DNA from: Liriodendron chinense
Lineage: Eukaryota > Streptophyta > Magnoliopsida > Magnoliales > Magnoliaceae
Assembly: GCA_003013855.2 (NCBI GenBank)
Contig: ML058484.1
Location: forward strand, 12,842,215-12,906,214
Reading direction: 5' to 3'
DNA length: 64,000 bases
Every line of letters begins with the position of its first letter. Position 1 is the first letter of the stretch. Position numbers and translations under genes: made by a program. The notes under the pieces are model-generated. The model saw only the letters and a program-made list of their open reading frames with translations. It was not told the origin of the DNA and did not search any database. Of the stretch, positions 33,782-46,400 are shown piece by piece.

Positions 33782-35020
33782 CATGGGGCACCCTTGCCCC
33801 TTCCAACGTGCAATCTCTCTCTTTTATCTCTCATACTCTCTCTTTCTTTAAGTTTTCTCTCTCTTTTGGTGGTTCTTTGCTTCTCTCAAGTGGTGGGCCT
33901 TTAGAGAAGTTTTGGGACAGCAAGGTGGTCCCTCTTTGGTGAGTGGTAAAGGTATGGACCACTCCCTTTCTCTTTTGTCTTTTTTCTTCTTCATTGTTTC
34001 TCATGGTTCCTTTCTTTTCTTCATGTAGCTATTTCAAAAGAAGTGAAGGTGGGCCCAAGTGTTCTTGACCTTTTTCTAGATCCCCAATCTCTTTCAAAGG
34101 TGGTGCATGGAGAAGGACATTGCAAGCTTTCCATTTCATTTTTTCTTTTCTTCTTTTCATTCTCCCTTCATGTGTATGTAAAGGGTAATTTTGCTATGTC
34201 CATCAAGTGTGCATGGCAAAATATCCTATCTTTCTTTATGGGAGTTGGGCCTCTTTTCATGTGTATCAAATGGGCTCAAAGTGAAGTCATGGCCCTTGGT
34301 GTATTTGATGGGCCCAATGCTTCATTTCGGGCTCCGTCTTACTTTCTCTTTCTTGTCATTTCCTTTAGAGCTTTCTTTTTCTTTTCCATCTTCTTTCCAA
34401 GGTTTGGGCCCATGGGCATGGTAGGGCCCATCTCAAGTTTTGGGCTCATGGGGCTCACTTTAGGTGACCCCATCTTTCTTCACATGTGTATGGACTAAGG
34501 TGACTAGCCCATTCTTCACTTGGATCTCAAGTGGGCTAGATTTCTTAGTTGGGCCTTTATGGACAAGTAGCCCAAATCTTCCACCATCTTTTGATTATGA
34601 TGTACATCCTTGTACAAAGTGTGGTGAGTTCCTTGGAGTTTTTCCATATGGATGGGCTTTTGGGCCTTCATTGAAGCTTGGATTTCTTTGGACCATGTGT
34701 GCACCACTACACTTTGTCCATGTAGGCTTTTTTCCTTTCATGCTTTTTTTTTGATGGATGGAGGACTTGAGTTACTTGATCATCTACAAGTCCCATGAGT
34801 GAGTTGTTCCAACAATCTTACTAAGTTCAAATGGTTTTTTCTTGTGGTAAAAAAGTGGTTCTCAAGAGTTTCCTTAGATGTTATCAATCTCAAATGGATG
34901 ATTCCTCCTCAAATGAGCTATCCATGCAACCATAGCTCCTTGAACTTCTCATGGGGTACTTGTGGGTCATCCACCATCATTCTCAAGGATGAGTGATTTT
35001 TCTTTCAGTTTGTGAGAAAG
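33782..35020 (+). other. Putative leader of the T1 antisense transcript, left of the solo LTR
   Basis: No recognisable coding. Rich in TGGGCCC and TCTTTCTT phrases. Open frames of 77-151 codons exist (for example 34043-34498) but resemble no family. Confidence 0.35.
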
Positions 35021-36522
35021 AATGTGTGGACCCTCGCCGATTTTCCGCGCTCCCACACGACGTTCTTCTCCCTTCCCCTTTCCTTTCAGAAAAGAAGGAG
35101 ATGAGGATGCGTGAGTGCGAAATCGCCGTTTGTACCACTGGCTTGCCTCGTTCTCGAGGGCTTTGTTTGGTTGTCGTGTTAAGCTGGATATGTTTAAGTG
35201 AGTTTATATAAGACCAGAGTCGCCACTAGCCAATTACTTCGAATCTACAGTCGGCTAGACCCCGTAGAAACGTTAGAGAAGGGAATCCGAAGATTCCTTC
35301 CTCTAAAATGACTCCTATTGATCTGCGGTCAGAGATTCAAGGTAAGGGATCACGGTTACAGGGTGGGAAGAGGTTAAGCACCCCACGCACTGCCCGTACC
35401 GAAGTACGGTCTCTACTTCACAGAATCGATCGAATACTTGAAAGTCTAGTTTAATCCTCGTATATTCTCATGGATGACATGATGCATGAATGCGGGTCTG
35501 AACAGTAAGAGTTTCTGATGGGCAGGTTCCAACAACGGGCAAGCCCAGAGCGTACGCTCGAACTGACAGGTGCTTTATGCGAGATGATGCATGCTGTGTG
35601 CTTGAATATTCAAAGTGCTTATAGTGATATGTACGTGAATGCAGGTCTGAACAGTAAGAGTTTCTGATGGGCAGGTTCCAACAACGGGCAAGCCCAGAGC
35701 ATACGCTCGAACTGATAGGTGCTTAATATAAAGACATATGCAGTGTGCTTGAATAATCAAGGTGCTTGTAGTGAAGCAGGGGGGTTGGAAGAAAAGTAAA
35801 TGTTGCACTTATGCTAGATGCAAATGAGATGATGCTGGAAAATGATAGCTGGATGGACGGAGGTATTGCAAGGATTGGCTTCGAGTGGCTAGATCAAGAC
35901 TTGGGTGACTTGAAAGGCTTGGACCAGTGGTCAGGCTGGGCTGGACCAGGGTTAGGCTCTCCTCACTCGGGCTCTCCTTGGTGGAAAAATGGACTAAAGG
36001 GGACTCGGATCGCACTCGGGCTGAATGGGCTTCGAATGGATGTTAAAATAAGAAGGGGAGGGGGGTATTTATAGTAGCGAGTAGTGGCAGAGCTCGTAAT
36101 TTATTCCGGGCGGCCTGCTATGAGCCGCCCGTACGGCCGCTCCTCGGTTTCCAGCGATGTACGGTTGTTACCTCGGGGCTGCTGTTTGACTCGCTGGGTC
36201 GACTCAGTGAGTTGACTTAGCAGGTCGACCCGGTGATTTGACTCGACGGGTTGACTCGGTGTTTTGACTCGACGGGTTGACTCAGCGGGTTGACTCAGTG
36301 GGTTGACTCAGTGAGTTTGACTTTTTTGGGATTTTTTGACTGGCTTTTCTTATGGGGGGTTTTCAGGCTGATGTTTAGGACTGGGTTGATTGGGTTCAGG
36401 CTTGAACTGGGCTATGGAATGGGGCTTACAAGGGTGAGGACTTGGGATTTGGGGGTACGGTCCTCCATTTATCCAGCTTTCTCTACCAACAGTGTAGCCG
36501 AAGGTGAGGTGTCTACAGAATG
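35020..36522 (-). mobile_element. Solo LTR of the T1 family, copy 3, nested in T1
   Basis: The LTR is 35025-36517 (1493 bp) with an exact 5-bp duplication GAATG at 35020-35024 and 36518-36522. It is longer than copies 1 and 2 because of an internal tandem duplication of about 150 bp (35487-35790, phrase GGTCTGAACAGTAAGAGTTT repeated). Minus-strand TATA box TATAAATA at 36073-36066. Because it carries its own duplication it is a separate later insertion, not the partner of the LTR at 28734. Confidence 0.92.
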
Positions 36523-37389
36523 ATACTTATAAGTTGCCCAATTTTGTCCCATGCTTTGGGGCATTTTGGATTTTGATCTTCAAGTGGGCTATGTATACCA
36601 TTCTTAGTAATTTCCATGATGGTTGGGTGACTCATCAAGCCATGCCCTCTTGTGCTCAAATGGTCCCCTTGTTTTGTAAAGAAATTGGTGCACATAAGTT
36701 GCCCAAACTTGTCCTTGCATGGATGTTTCCAACTTTGATTCTTCATGTGGGCTATGTGCATCAAATTTTTTATCATTGGCTTCTTTGATTCATATGTTTG
36801 TGGGTAAATCGCCATGTTGTACTCTCATAGTCAAAACTTCCATCAAGATGATGCACATAGGGGTGCCCATGGTTAACCCATGAAGGGGTTTTCATGTTTT
36901 CCAAGTGGGCTATGTGCTCCCTTCAATCCATTGAGATGAGGCATTTGAGTTGCTCTTGGAGGCCCATTTCCCTCCTATTCTCCACTTGTCCATGTACATG
37001 TGTAAAAAGATGGAAACATCTTAAGCGAGAATCATGGCCTTGGCATAAAAAGTGGACCAATCCTTGGCCACATATGGACTTTGAAGAGGGATTTCTCATG
37101 TGAAGTAGGATTCTTATCCCTTGTTGATCTCATGACACTTGAGTGTATTTGTTGTCCAAAGTATGTCCTTGGATGATGGACTTTCTTTGCCTAAGGCATG
37201 GCATGCAACCTTCTTTAAGGTGGGCCTTGCCTTCTTTAATGGGCCCAACACATACCCTAGGTAACACATGGAGTCGGACTTTGGATTTTGCATTTGAATA
37301 TGAGTCCAATCCCATGGGTTTCCTGGATAATGATTTGGATTTTAACGGGTAAGGGATAGGGACTTACCTTGTCAAGCTTGTAGGATTCA
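36523..37389 (+). other. Putative leader of the T1 antisense transcript, right of the solo LTR
   Basis: Continues the style of 33782-35020 (TGGGCTATGTG and TGGGCC phrases). No gene supported. Confidence 0.35.
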
Positions 37390-38877
37390 ATGGCGGACGG
37401 TACCAGAGGACATCGAGTGATTGATGAGGATGATCCTGCCTTCATCATCCGCCGAGGCGCCCATATGTGTTCTTTGGCTCAAGAGCACCAACCTCTTCCC
37501 GCCATTAAGGGTCGAGGTACCAGAGACCACTGGGACAACTGGGTGAAACATCCACAGCCTTTGCTTGAATGAGTATTGGCTGACACTCCTTTTGCTGGCC
37601 TCCTTACCTTACGCTTCCATAACAACAGTGCCAACCGCATCATGCTCGCGGCTCTTCGCGAGAGGTGGCGGGACGAGACCCACACCTTTCAGCTCCCTTG
37701 TGGTGAATGGGAAATAACTCCCCTGGATATTTATATGCAAATTGGCTTTCCATTTCATGGGGCAGTTGTTCCCCAAGTCAGCTCTCTTGCTCTCATCACT
37801 TCCACTGACTGGCTACGGCTTGTTGGTGATGTCCCGCCCGAAGATGAATTCCAAGGCCATCAAGTAAAGATGCGATGGTTCTATAACACTTTTACCTCCG
37901 TCATCCCCACTACCGAGCTAGAGGCCCTCCACAAAGCACGGGCCATGACCACTTACGCCTTTGGGTCCTTCCTTCTCTGCCACGCCAATGAGAGGGTCGA
38001 TCCTAAATTTCTTCGCTTGGTTGAGGATCTTCACCACCCCTACAATTGGAGCGGGGCTATCCTGACTCATATTTTCCAGGGTCTGGATAAAACCAGTCGG
38101 AATAGTCGGTCCTACATAGGTTTCTTGCCTATCATTGAGGTACTTCTTTCTCCTTTCTTGGAGACATTTACCCTCTTCCTTTCTCTAATTGTTAGGTGTG
38201 CCCTTGCCCAGACTTGCTTTTATGACCATTTTCCCCACCTCGCACCAAGGATGCGGGACGACATTGAGCCATCTTTGTATCGCCAAATGTACTGGCATCA
38301 ACAAAACCATCAGCGGAACTCTCGAGTTTCTGGGGACAACTGACGTGTTGACATAGACGGATTGACCGTCAAAGATGTAAGTATGTTGCTTTCCTTATCC
38401 CTCGTGTTGTACTATAATTGATCGTGATGATCTCCCTTATTGTAGCTTGCTCGGATGCCATACTCCAACTTTCCACTCTACTACACCCCTCAGCGTGTCG
38501 AGACCTATGATGCTTCATGTCTGCGGATCATGCTTTCTGATGCTGAATAATTTCAGTGGTATCTGGGTGAGAGGCTGCTCCAACAGATTATCGGAGTGGC
38601 CAGAGTCCCTTGTTCTGCACCTCCAGCTGCTCAGATCCCAGCTGATGAGATAGCTGTCGCTCTTGTGGGTCAGCTCGGATTTCGTTTCACGATCCCGGAT
38701 CGCGATTATGATGAGTGGTACTTGCTGTATGGCCAGGGGCCTCTGCTTCCTCCGCTCTACGTTCCTGGGGGCCGTCGCAGATATGTTGGAGGCTCGGTGA
38801 CAGCTCCTTTAATGGATCTTCATCGTCGAGAGCGGGACAAGAGGAGGGATGATGACGACTATGTTGGTGACCTGTAG
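37390..38877 (+). pseudogene. T1 antisense gene A: plant mobile domain (PMD) protein, interrupted
   Basis: Two exons, 37390-38376 and 38446-38877, joined by a GTAAGT...TTGTAG intron of 69 bp; the frame is kept across the junction (473 codons). The N-terminal part holds MADGTRGHRVIDEDD. The mobile-domain core is at about residues 70-130, with ALRERWRDETHTFQLPCGEW and then LDIYMQIGFPFHG, the signature helix-and-strand pattern of the MAIN/MAIL (aminotransferase-like) mobile domain. The C-terminal exon ends in a Asp/Arg-rich tail. Three in-frame stops break it: TGA at 37570, TGA at 38341, TAA at 38548. Each could come from CGA or CAA by one C-to-T change. Such domains are known as passengers in plant Ty3 and MULE transposons. 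Here the gene runs opposite to pol. Confidence 0.8.
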
Positions 38878-39779
38878 CTTGCTTTTGTATTCAGTTTACT
38901 TGATGTATGACCTTCTTCTTTTGGCTTTTACCTTCTTCTGTATAAAAATCTTTTGAATGAATATATGATCTTTGACTTGTCTCAAATTCCTTGATGATGT
39001 CTGGATGCTTTGACTGGAGACTTCCTAATTGCATGGATGATGACTTGAATGGTTCAGATGGCTTGAGTTGGCCCTGTGGGCCCACTTGAGACTTCGGTTT
39101 TACTTTGGAGCACCTTTTCTTGATGTTTTGTGAGGCTAAGAAGGCTTCTCATGGTGTGGATGATGACTTGAACGACTCAGATTGCTTGATTTGGCCTTGT
39201 GGGCCCACTTGATGATCAGATCTTGAATTCTGGCTCTTCTCTTGATGATCAAACCCTTGATCTTGCTATTTGATGATCCATGCTAGCCTTCCCATGGTTT
39301 AGATCATGATGATCTAGTCTTTAAACGGCTCGGATTACTTGTGGCCCTCTCTTGATCATCTTTCCCTCTCTTTAACTTGATCAGACCCATTCTGGCCACA
39401 GTGCTTCGTGATTGGACCGGTGGGGTACCTTCCAAATGATCTTGATCAATCTCAATCGAAATCTGGAATGGATTGGAGCCTTGGGCGGCCCTCAGGGTGC
39501 CATCTGCTGATGTGGACTGTCAGCCTCACCTACCAAGAACCATGAAGCCAATCCGGCGGAGAGAGAGGGAGCGTGTCTGTACGGGCGGCCCAGAGCGGGC
39601 CGCTCAAGGCTCGCCTCTTGTGCGGCCTGGGCTGGCTCGTGCTCGGACATTCTTCATAGTCCACTGTCTTTGTCCCCTCATTCCCTGCACGTCCGGGTTC
39701 GATTGCAGCCATGAATATTCTCCTTGTCTCATCTTCCCTCCTCCTTTTGTCTTTTTCTTAGTTTGTCTTTTCTCAAGCA
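38878..39779 (+). other. Spacer between the two T1 antisense genes
   Basis: No exon recognised. A phrase GATGATGACTTGAA(T/C)G(G/A)(T/C)TCAGAT with TTGGCC(C/T)TGTGGGCCCACTTG is duplicated at about 39035-39090 and 39158-39212. The stretch ends in a pyrimidine-rich run just before the next ATG (39780). Confidence 0.45.
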
Positions 39780-42321
39780 ATGGATGGTGGAGATTTAGGG
39801 GCTGTGGGGGCTGTCCATGGTGGGTCCCACACTTCAGAAAGTGTTGAAGGCTTTAATGATGGAGGGATTTCTTTAATGGATGGTGGAGATGGTGCATTGA
39901 ATGGCGGCATTGATGAGGGGTTAGGGATGGTGGTTGGTGGAGCTTTGAATGGCCCCATTAATGGCAGCCATGCTGAAATTTCAGATTGGAATGGGTCTTT
40001 GATTGTGGGAGAATTGGATGGTATGGATGGGATGATGAGAAGGGACATGGGTGAGGCTATGTGTCCCTTGAGTGTGGGCCACATGGATGATGTGATTGAT
40101 GGAGGTGATGGGACCATGATGGACATAGATGGGCTGATCTCATGTCTGGATGGGATGGATGGTTCAGATGATACCTTTGATGGTTTGGATGCTCTTGATG
40201 ATGGCCGAGATGTGCGGCATACTTGTTTGGGTGGACTTGATGTGATCATTGATGATGTCCCCCTGATGATGGACAATGTGGATGCTTCGATGATCCCTTT
40301 GATCGGCCAGGATGATGACTGGATTCATGATTTCCTGTTGGAGAGGGCTGTAGGTCCAGATCTAACCGTTGATTCTTTGATCAGGGTGGCCGGGACCCTT
40401 CTTGATGGTTCAGATGTATTTTTTGATGGTTAGATTGGCCAGGATGCCATGATGTGTGGTGTGATCTTCACCGATAGCCCTTTTGCTAGAGAGTATCGTC
40501 CTTCTCCTGATCGTCGGTCTTTTGCGCACTCTGTTCATGAGGTAGGGGAGTCTTCTCATACTGCTGAGGTTATGACAGTTTCAGACAGTGATGCGACTAT
40601 ATCAGATATAGCCGTTACTGAGGGCGGGGCTGTCGAGTCTGCAGAGGTTCCAGCTTTTCCTTCTCCTTCGCCCATTGATCTTCCGAACCTCGATGAGCTG
40701 TCATTGATTTCTGAGCCTTTTGTTCTGGAGGGGGTACCAGTGAGGACTTGTCAGCTGCTTCCTCGTCCTTCTTGCTCGCCACGGCTGCTTGCTTGGCTTG
40801 ATAGTTTGTCAGCTTATGAGATTTGGGATTTGGAGTCCTATGGCTTCGGCAGTCTGATCCATATGGCTAGAGTTGACATTGATTGGAGGATGTTCGGAGC
40901 TGCCTTGATTGACTGGGTTCCTTCGTTGAACTTGTTCGCGTTCAACGATATGGAGAGTGGACCTCCTTTGGAGGAGCTTGCACGCTTGACGGGCCTACCT
41001 TGGGATTATACTCAGTATTTCTTGCCGAAGACATCGCCGAAGACTGCCACACCGCAGAACTGGTTCGGGATCCCCTATCTTGTTCGGCTTGCAGCTGCTG
41101 GCCAGGATGCTGTAGTGTTTTCCTTGGACTTATTGTATGATCTTTTTTCGGGTCTTCGGAGTGTGGCCGATTCTATCCTTGCTCGGAACGCACTGATGTT
41201 CTGCTTGATAGCTGAGGTGCTGTTCTCGGGATGACGCAGGTCCCAGACTCCTTTGCTTTTTGAGGTGATGAGCCGAGCTATCCGACGGCAGGGGATCATT
41301 TCTCTCATCTTGGCCGAGCTGTTTAATGGGCTGACTGACTGTGCCCTGGGCAGCACTCGTGTCCTTCGCGGCTGCTGTGCCTTTCTTCAGGTATCTTTTC
41401 TGCACCTTTTTCTTCTTACTTTGTTAGGAATTGCTTTGCTCTAGCTGAACTTCTTTTCCATCTTGTGATCAGGTCTGGCTATGGGAGCGTCTTTCGCTGA
41501 CTGTTCCTGTACCATTTCCTGACACCCGTCGCCTAGACCTTATGCGGCACATCATGGAGTTTCTTCCGCATACAGCTAGGATGAGTGAGCCTTTGTATCG
41601 CAGGATGTTCGCTGAACTTCGTGACTGGAATGTTCGTTGGGAGTCATCTTGGCTTTCACTTCCTCCAGCGCTTTACGATGCAAACTGCCTTCCTCTAATG
41701 CTGGTAGACTTTCGATCTTACTTTTCCTACCACCCTAACCGGTTCTTGCGGCAGTTTGGGTACGAGCAGGATGTTCCTCTTTTTGCTTTTATGGGTATCG
41801 GGCGCCGAGCGCTTCCATCTAGGATCTCTGACTTTAGGACTCGGGTCGATGGATCTTGGGCGAGTTATCTGACTGCTGATCTTCTTGATTTTGAGTTGCG
41901 GGCCTTTCCGATGGCGACCGCCCCATATCGGTATTGGGTTGCTGAGCAGTCTTTGTATCGACGGATCCCTTGCTGGCACCAGACTGCTGATGAGGATGAG
42001 CAGGATATCCTTGGAGATGCCGGCTTTTCATCTGGTTCATATGAACCCTTTGAGGAGCGTCCGTTCATTGATCCTGGTTTCCTTTTGGCCACTCATGGCC
42101 TTTTGCTGTCTGAGATCTCTGCACTTCGGTATCATTGTGAGATGATGTTGAGGAGGTTGGCTGCTGATCAGAGGTTATCTGATGAGGAGGCCATGATCCA
42201 TACCCTTGAGCGCGATGAGGTGCATTACCTGCGTATGGAGGTGAGCAGGTTGAGAGGGAGACTACTTCATTATGAGTCAGAGGACTTACCTGATGTGGCT
42301 GAGGAGGAGGGTAGAGATTGA
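39780..42321 (+). pseudogene. T1 antisense gene B: large mobile-domain-like protein, interrupted
   Basis: Exon 1 is 39780-41390 and exon 2 is 41473-42321; the intron (GTATCT...GATCAG, 82 bp) sits between complete codons, giving 820 codons. The first 210 residues are low-complexity, dominated by Gly, Asp and Met (GMDG, MDGGD words). The middle (about 340-530) has WVPSLNLFAFNDMESGPPLE and ELARLTGLPWDY, comparable to the mobile-domain or DUF7745-like motif (W-P-x-F-x-F-x-D/E-x-x-P-x-x-E-x-x-x-L-x-G-L). Exon 2 ends with PNRFLRQFGYEQDVP, shared with the T2 protein, and a coiled-coil-like C-terminus. In-frame stops TAG at 40431 and TGA at 41232 break it. I am confident in the family relation to T2, less so in the exact domain name. 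Confidence 0.7.
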
Positions 42322-43444
42322 TTGTGTTGGCCACCTGCACATTCTTTTTTTGCATATATGATTGATGATGATGTATTTTTTGTATTTTTTTGAAAAAGAT
42401 GACATGATATGTGTAAAAGAAATATGATGCTTTTAATGAAAAAGAAGAAAACTTTTTTGAGAATCTATTGTGCCATGAGTTGTCTTGTGAGTGTGTCTGG
42501 ATTCTATGTTGGGATATAGGAATCAGAGTTGGGGCTCAGCCAATGCTTTGACCGATGTCTTGAGATTTGACTTGTGTGATCCTTTGGTTCCCTAGAGGTG
42601 TAGGCAACGGAAAATGTTGCCTCCTGAGTTTGTCAGAATTTGTAGAGCTCTTCGTTCCTGATTGCACTTCTTCTTGTTCTTGAACTGTGACTGCTTGAAC
42701 CGATCTGGACTGTCTGATTTTCTGGTACCTGCACTTTTTTTTTTCTTTTTCCATTTGATCCATTTTTGCCTGCAACGCTCTTTCGAGTTTTCACCACAGC
42801 TGGCCTTTTCCCATTATTTTTGCTCGTGGCGCCCTTTCAGGTTTTCACCACGTCCTGGGTGTTTGATCTTGCCTGCCCCTTGGCAGCTATGCTGTTTTTA
42901 CCCTCGGCGCCCTTTCAGGTTTTCACCAAGTCCACTGTATGCCCATTGTTTTTACTTGGAGCGCCCTTTCAGGTTTTCACTCCGCCCTCTTTGTTTAGGC
43001 ATACATTTTCCTTTTTTTCTCTCTCTTTTTTTCTGGATCTTTGGATAACTGTGGCGGCTAGAGGTCGGGAATCCGTCGTTGCCGGCCGATGGCAGTCTTT
43101 CAGCCCTTATCCTAAGTTACGGTGATAGAGCTGTCGGTCTTTGCTACCGACCTTTCTGAGATGGGTGGATGGATGACTGTGTTTCTTCTTGGGTTGATTT
43201 TTTTCTCGGGTGCCTTGCTTTGGCTTCCCTTTTTCTTTTTCTCTTTTTTTTTTCTTTTGTATTCTTTTTGTTCTTTTTTTTTGTGTATTCCCTCCTCTTT
43301 TTTTTTGTATTCTTTTTTCTTTTTCCTTTTAAATCCCCTTATTTGAAACACTTGTTGGTGGACGGAAATGATTTCTTAGAGGTTTTAGCTTCGACCTCTT
43401 GACTTCAGCTCTATTAAAGTAACTCTTGATAAGGTCAGAATGAC
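42322..43444. other. Convergent region between antisense gene B and pol, with short repeats
   Basis: Between the 3' ends of two opposed genes. It has three copies of GCGCCCTTTCAGGTTTTCAC at about 42829, 42907 and 42961 (a fourth, weaker, near 42780), then a T-rich stretch at 43200-43335. No gene is supported; Phe-rich open frames reflect base composition. Confidence 0.6.
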
Positions 43445-46400
43445 TTATCCGTGAAAGATCTTCACCTTGTCGGCGTTGATTGGCTTAGGAAGATCCACCC
43501 CTCTCATGCTGGTGAGTCTGAGGGCGCCTCTGGGAAGTACTTCTCTGATGATCAGCGGCCCATCCCACGAGGGTTTGAACTTTCCTTTGGGATCCGGAAG
43601 GTGCGACGATAGAATCTTCTTCATGACCATGTCGCCTACCTTGAAACTTCTTTTTCGGACTCTCTTGTTATAAGCCTGAGCTAGCCTTTTTTGATAACAC
43701 TGGGAATGACTTAGCGCACGCATACGTTTTTCATCTGCTAGCTACAACTGATCGAATCTGGCCCGTTGCCATTCTCCTTATTCAATTCTGCTTTCTAGTA
43801 ATACTCGTAGTGATGGTATTTCCACCTTGACTGGCAGAACTGCTTCCATTTCATAAGTAAGCTCGAAAGGAGTAACGCTCGTAGCAGACCGTACATACGT
43901 TCGATAGGCCCAAAGTGCATATGGGAGCATATCTGACCAATCTCGATAGGTCACGACCATCTTCTCAAGTATCCTGACGATTGTCTTGTTTGCGGCTTCT
44001 ACCCCACCATTCATCTGGGGACGGTAGGGGCTTGATCGATGACGTTGAATCTTGAACTTGCTGAGAAAGTCATCCATCTTCTTGTTGACAAACGGGGTCC
44101 CATTATCTGTGATGATAGCATTAGGGATTCCATACCGGCATATGATGTTGTTCTTCATGAATTTGATCACCTGAGATGCTGCAATCGTGGTGTAGGATGC
44201 TGCCTCTACCCACTTGGTGAAGTAGTCGACTACCACAAGTATGTACTCATGACCATTTGATGCTTTGGGACTAATCTTACTGATTATGTCGAGTCCCCAC
44301 ATGGAGAAGGGCCAGGGGCTGGTCAGGTTGTATAATTCTGATGAGGGGGCATGGATTTGATTCGCATGCTCCTGACACTCGAAGCATTTTCTGACGTGCT
44401 TACAACAGTCTGTCTCCATGGTGAGCCAATAGTAGCCAAGTCGTAAAATCTTCTTTGCCATCATGTGCCCGTTCATGTGTGGGCCACAGATTCCTTCGTG
44501 TATTTCTTTCATGATCTTTGCAGCTTCTGTTTCATCGACGCATCGAAGGAGGATGTGATTATAGGATCGCTTGTAAAGAACTTCGCCACTGATGGTGAAC
44601 TGGCCGGCCAAACGCTGTGTGGTTCGGCGATCTGTTACTGTTGCTGACTCTGGATACTCCTGGGTTTCGAGATATTGCTTGATGTCAGCATACCAGGGTT
44701 TGTCAGGGACAGCTTTGGCTTCTTCTATTTGTAGGCAAAAAGCAGGTTCATCTTGAATTTCGACTGTAAGCTCCCATTCTGAAGCTCCTTTTGGGATCTT
44801 GAGCATTGATGCGAGTGTAGCGAGAGCATTTGCAAACTGGTTCTTGGCTCTGGGCATGTATGAGAAGGTGACTTCTTTGAACTCCTCGATCAAATTTTTA
44901 AGATACACATGATATGGTATCAACTTCTCGTCCTTGATTTTCCATTCGCCATTGGTCTGATTGATGATAAGCTGTGAGTCTCCAAATACTCGTAGCTTCT
45001 TGACGCCCAAGATTATGGCTTCCCTTAAGCCAACGATGCATGCTTCGTACTCTGCCATGTTGTTGGTGCACTCGAATGCTATGCGCCTTGAGATAGGAAT
45101 AGGGACATCATCTGGAGAGTAGAGGATTGCTCCAATACCACTTCCTTTAGAATTTGCTGCACCGTCGAAGAATAACGTCCACTCATCTTTTTTCTTCTTT
45201 TCTTCCTCTTCAATAAGCAAGAGATCTTCATCAGGGAAGAATGTCTTGAGCGGTTGATAATCCAGGAGGGAGTGGGCCGCAAGATGATCGGCGAGGGCCT
45301 GTCCCTTGATTGCCTTCTGAGTGACATACGTGATGTCGAATTCAGACAGGAGTAGCTGCCATTTAGCTATCCTTCCAGTGAGTGCCGGTTTCTCGAACAG
45401 GTACTTGAGCAGATCCATGTGAGCGAGTAAGAGAATAGGGAATGCAATCATGTATTGACGGAGTCGCTGAGTTGCCCAGACTAGGGCGAGGCAAGTCTTC
45501 TCGATCGGGGAATACCTGGTCTCGTAGTTGGTGAACTTTATTGTCAAATAGTATATTGCTTGTTCCTTCTTCCCGGTCTCATCGTGCTGGCCGAGGACAC
45601 AGCCGATGGCTTCTGCTTCTCCCGAGATGTATAACAATAGTGGTCGTCCGGGAGTGGGTGGCACTAGGACTGGAGGATTCATGAGATACTTCTTGATACG
45701 GTCGAAGGTGACTTGGCAATCATCATTCCATTCTTTCGGAACATTCTTACGAAGGAGCTTAAAAATGGGCTCACAAATAGGTATGAGCTGTGCGATGAAG
45801 CGACTGATGTACTGAATTCTGTCGAGGAAGCCATGAATTTCTTTCTCTGTTTTAGGAGGGGGCATCTCGATGATTGCTCTGGTTTTGGTCTCGTCGACCC
45901 TGATGCCATCCTCGCTCACCATAAAGCCGAGGAGCTTACCTCCCATTGCACCGAAGACACATTTCTGAGGGTTGAGGTGGAGCTTGTGCTTTTCTAATAT
46001 GTTGAATAACTTCTTCAGATCTTCAAAGTGTCCTTCAATTGTGCGAGATTTGATGACCATATCGTCCACATATACTTCAAGCTCTTGGTTCATCATGTTG
46101 TGGAATAGTGCTGTCATTGCTTGCTGATATGTTGCTCCTGCATTCTTCAGACCGAACGGCATTACCCTGTAACAGAAGGTTCCCCAGGGGGTGATAAACG
46201 ATGTCTTCTCATGATCTTCGACGGCCATCTTGATCTGATTGTAACCTGAGAACCCGTCCATAAATGAGAAGATCTTGTATCCAGCAGTATTGTCGACCAG
46301 AGTGTCGATGTGTGGCAAGGGGAAGTCGTCTTTAGGACTGGCTTTGTTGAGATCTCGGAAGTCGATGCACATTCGAACCTTGCCATCCTTCTTTGGTACT

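Noticed and set aside
28734..36517. LTRs at 28734-30062 and 35025-36517 as the two LTRs of one 7.8-kb element
   Set aside because: The second has its own exact duplication GAATG on both sides and is a solo LTR; the flanks of the pair do not match, and the polypurine tract puts the internal region of the first LTR far to the right.
38140..38195. A 56-bp GT...AG intron in T1 antisense gene A
   Set aside because: Too short for a usual plant intron and its removal would shift the frame, whereas the unspliced frame remains open.
39780..40276. Minus-strand 167-codon Ser/Pro-rich frame
   Set aside because: Shadow of the GATGG-type repeats of antisense gene B.
42662..43351. Phe-rich and Lys-rich open frames
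   Set aside because: Composition-driven (T-rich stretch) and not similar to any family.
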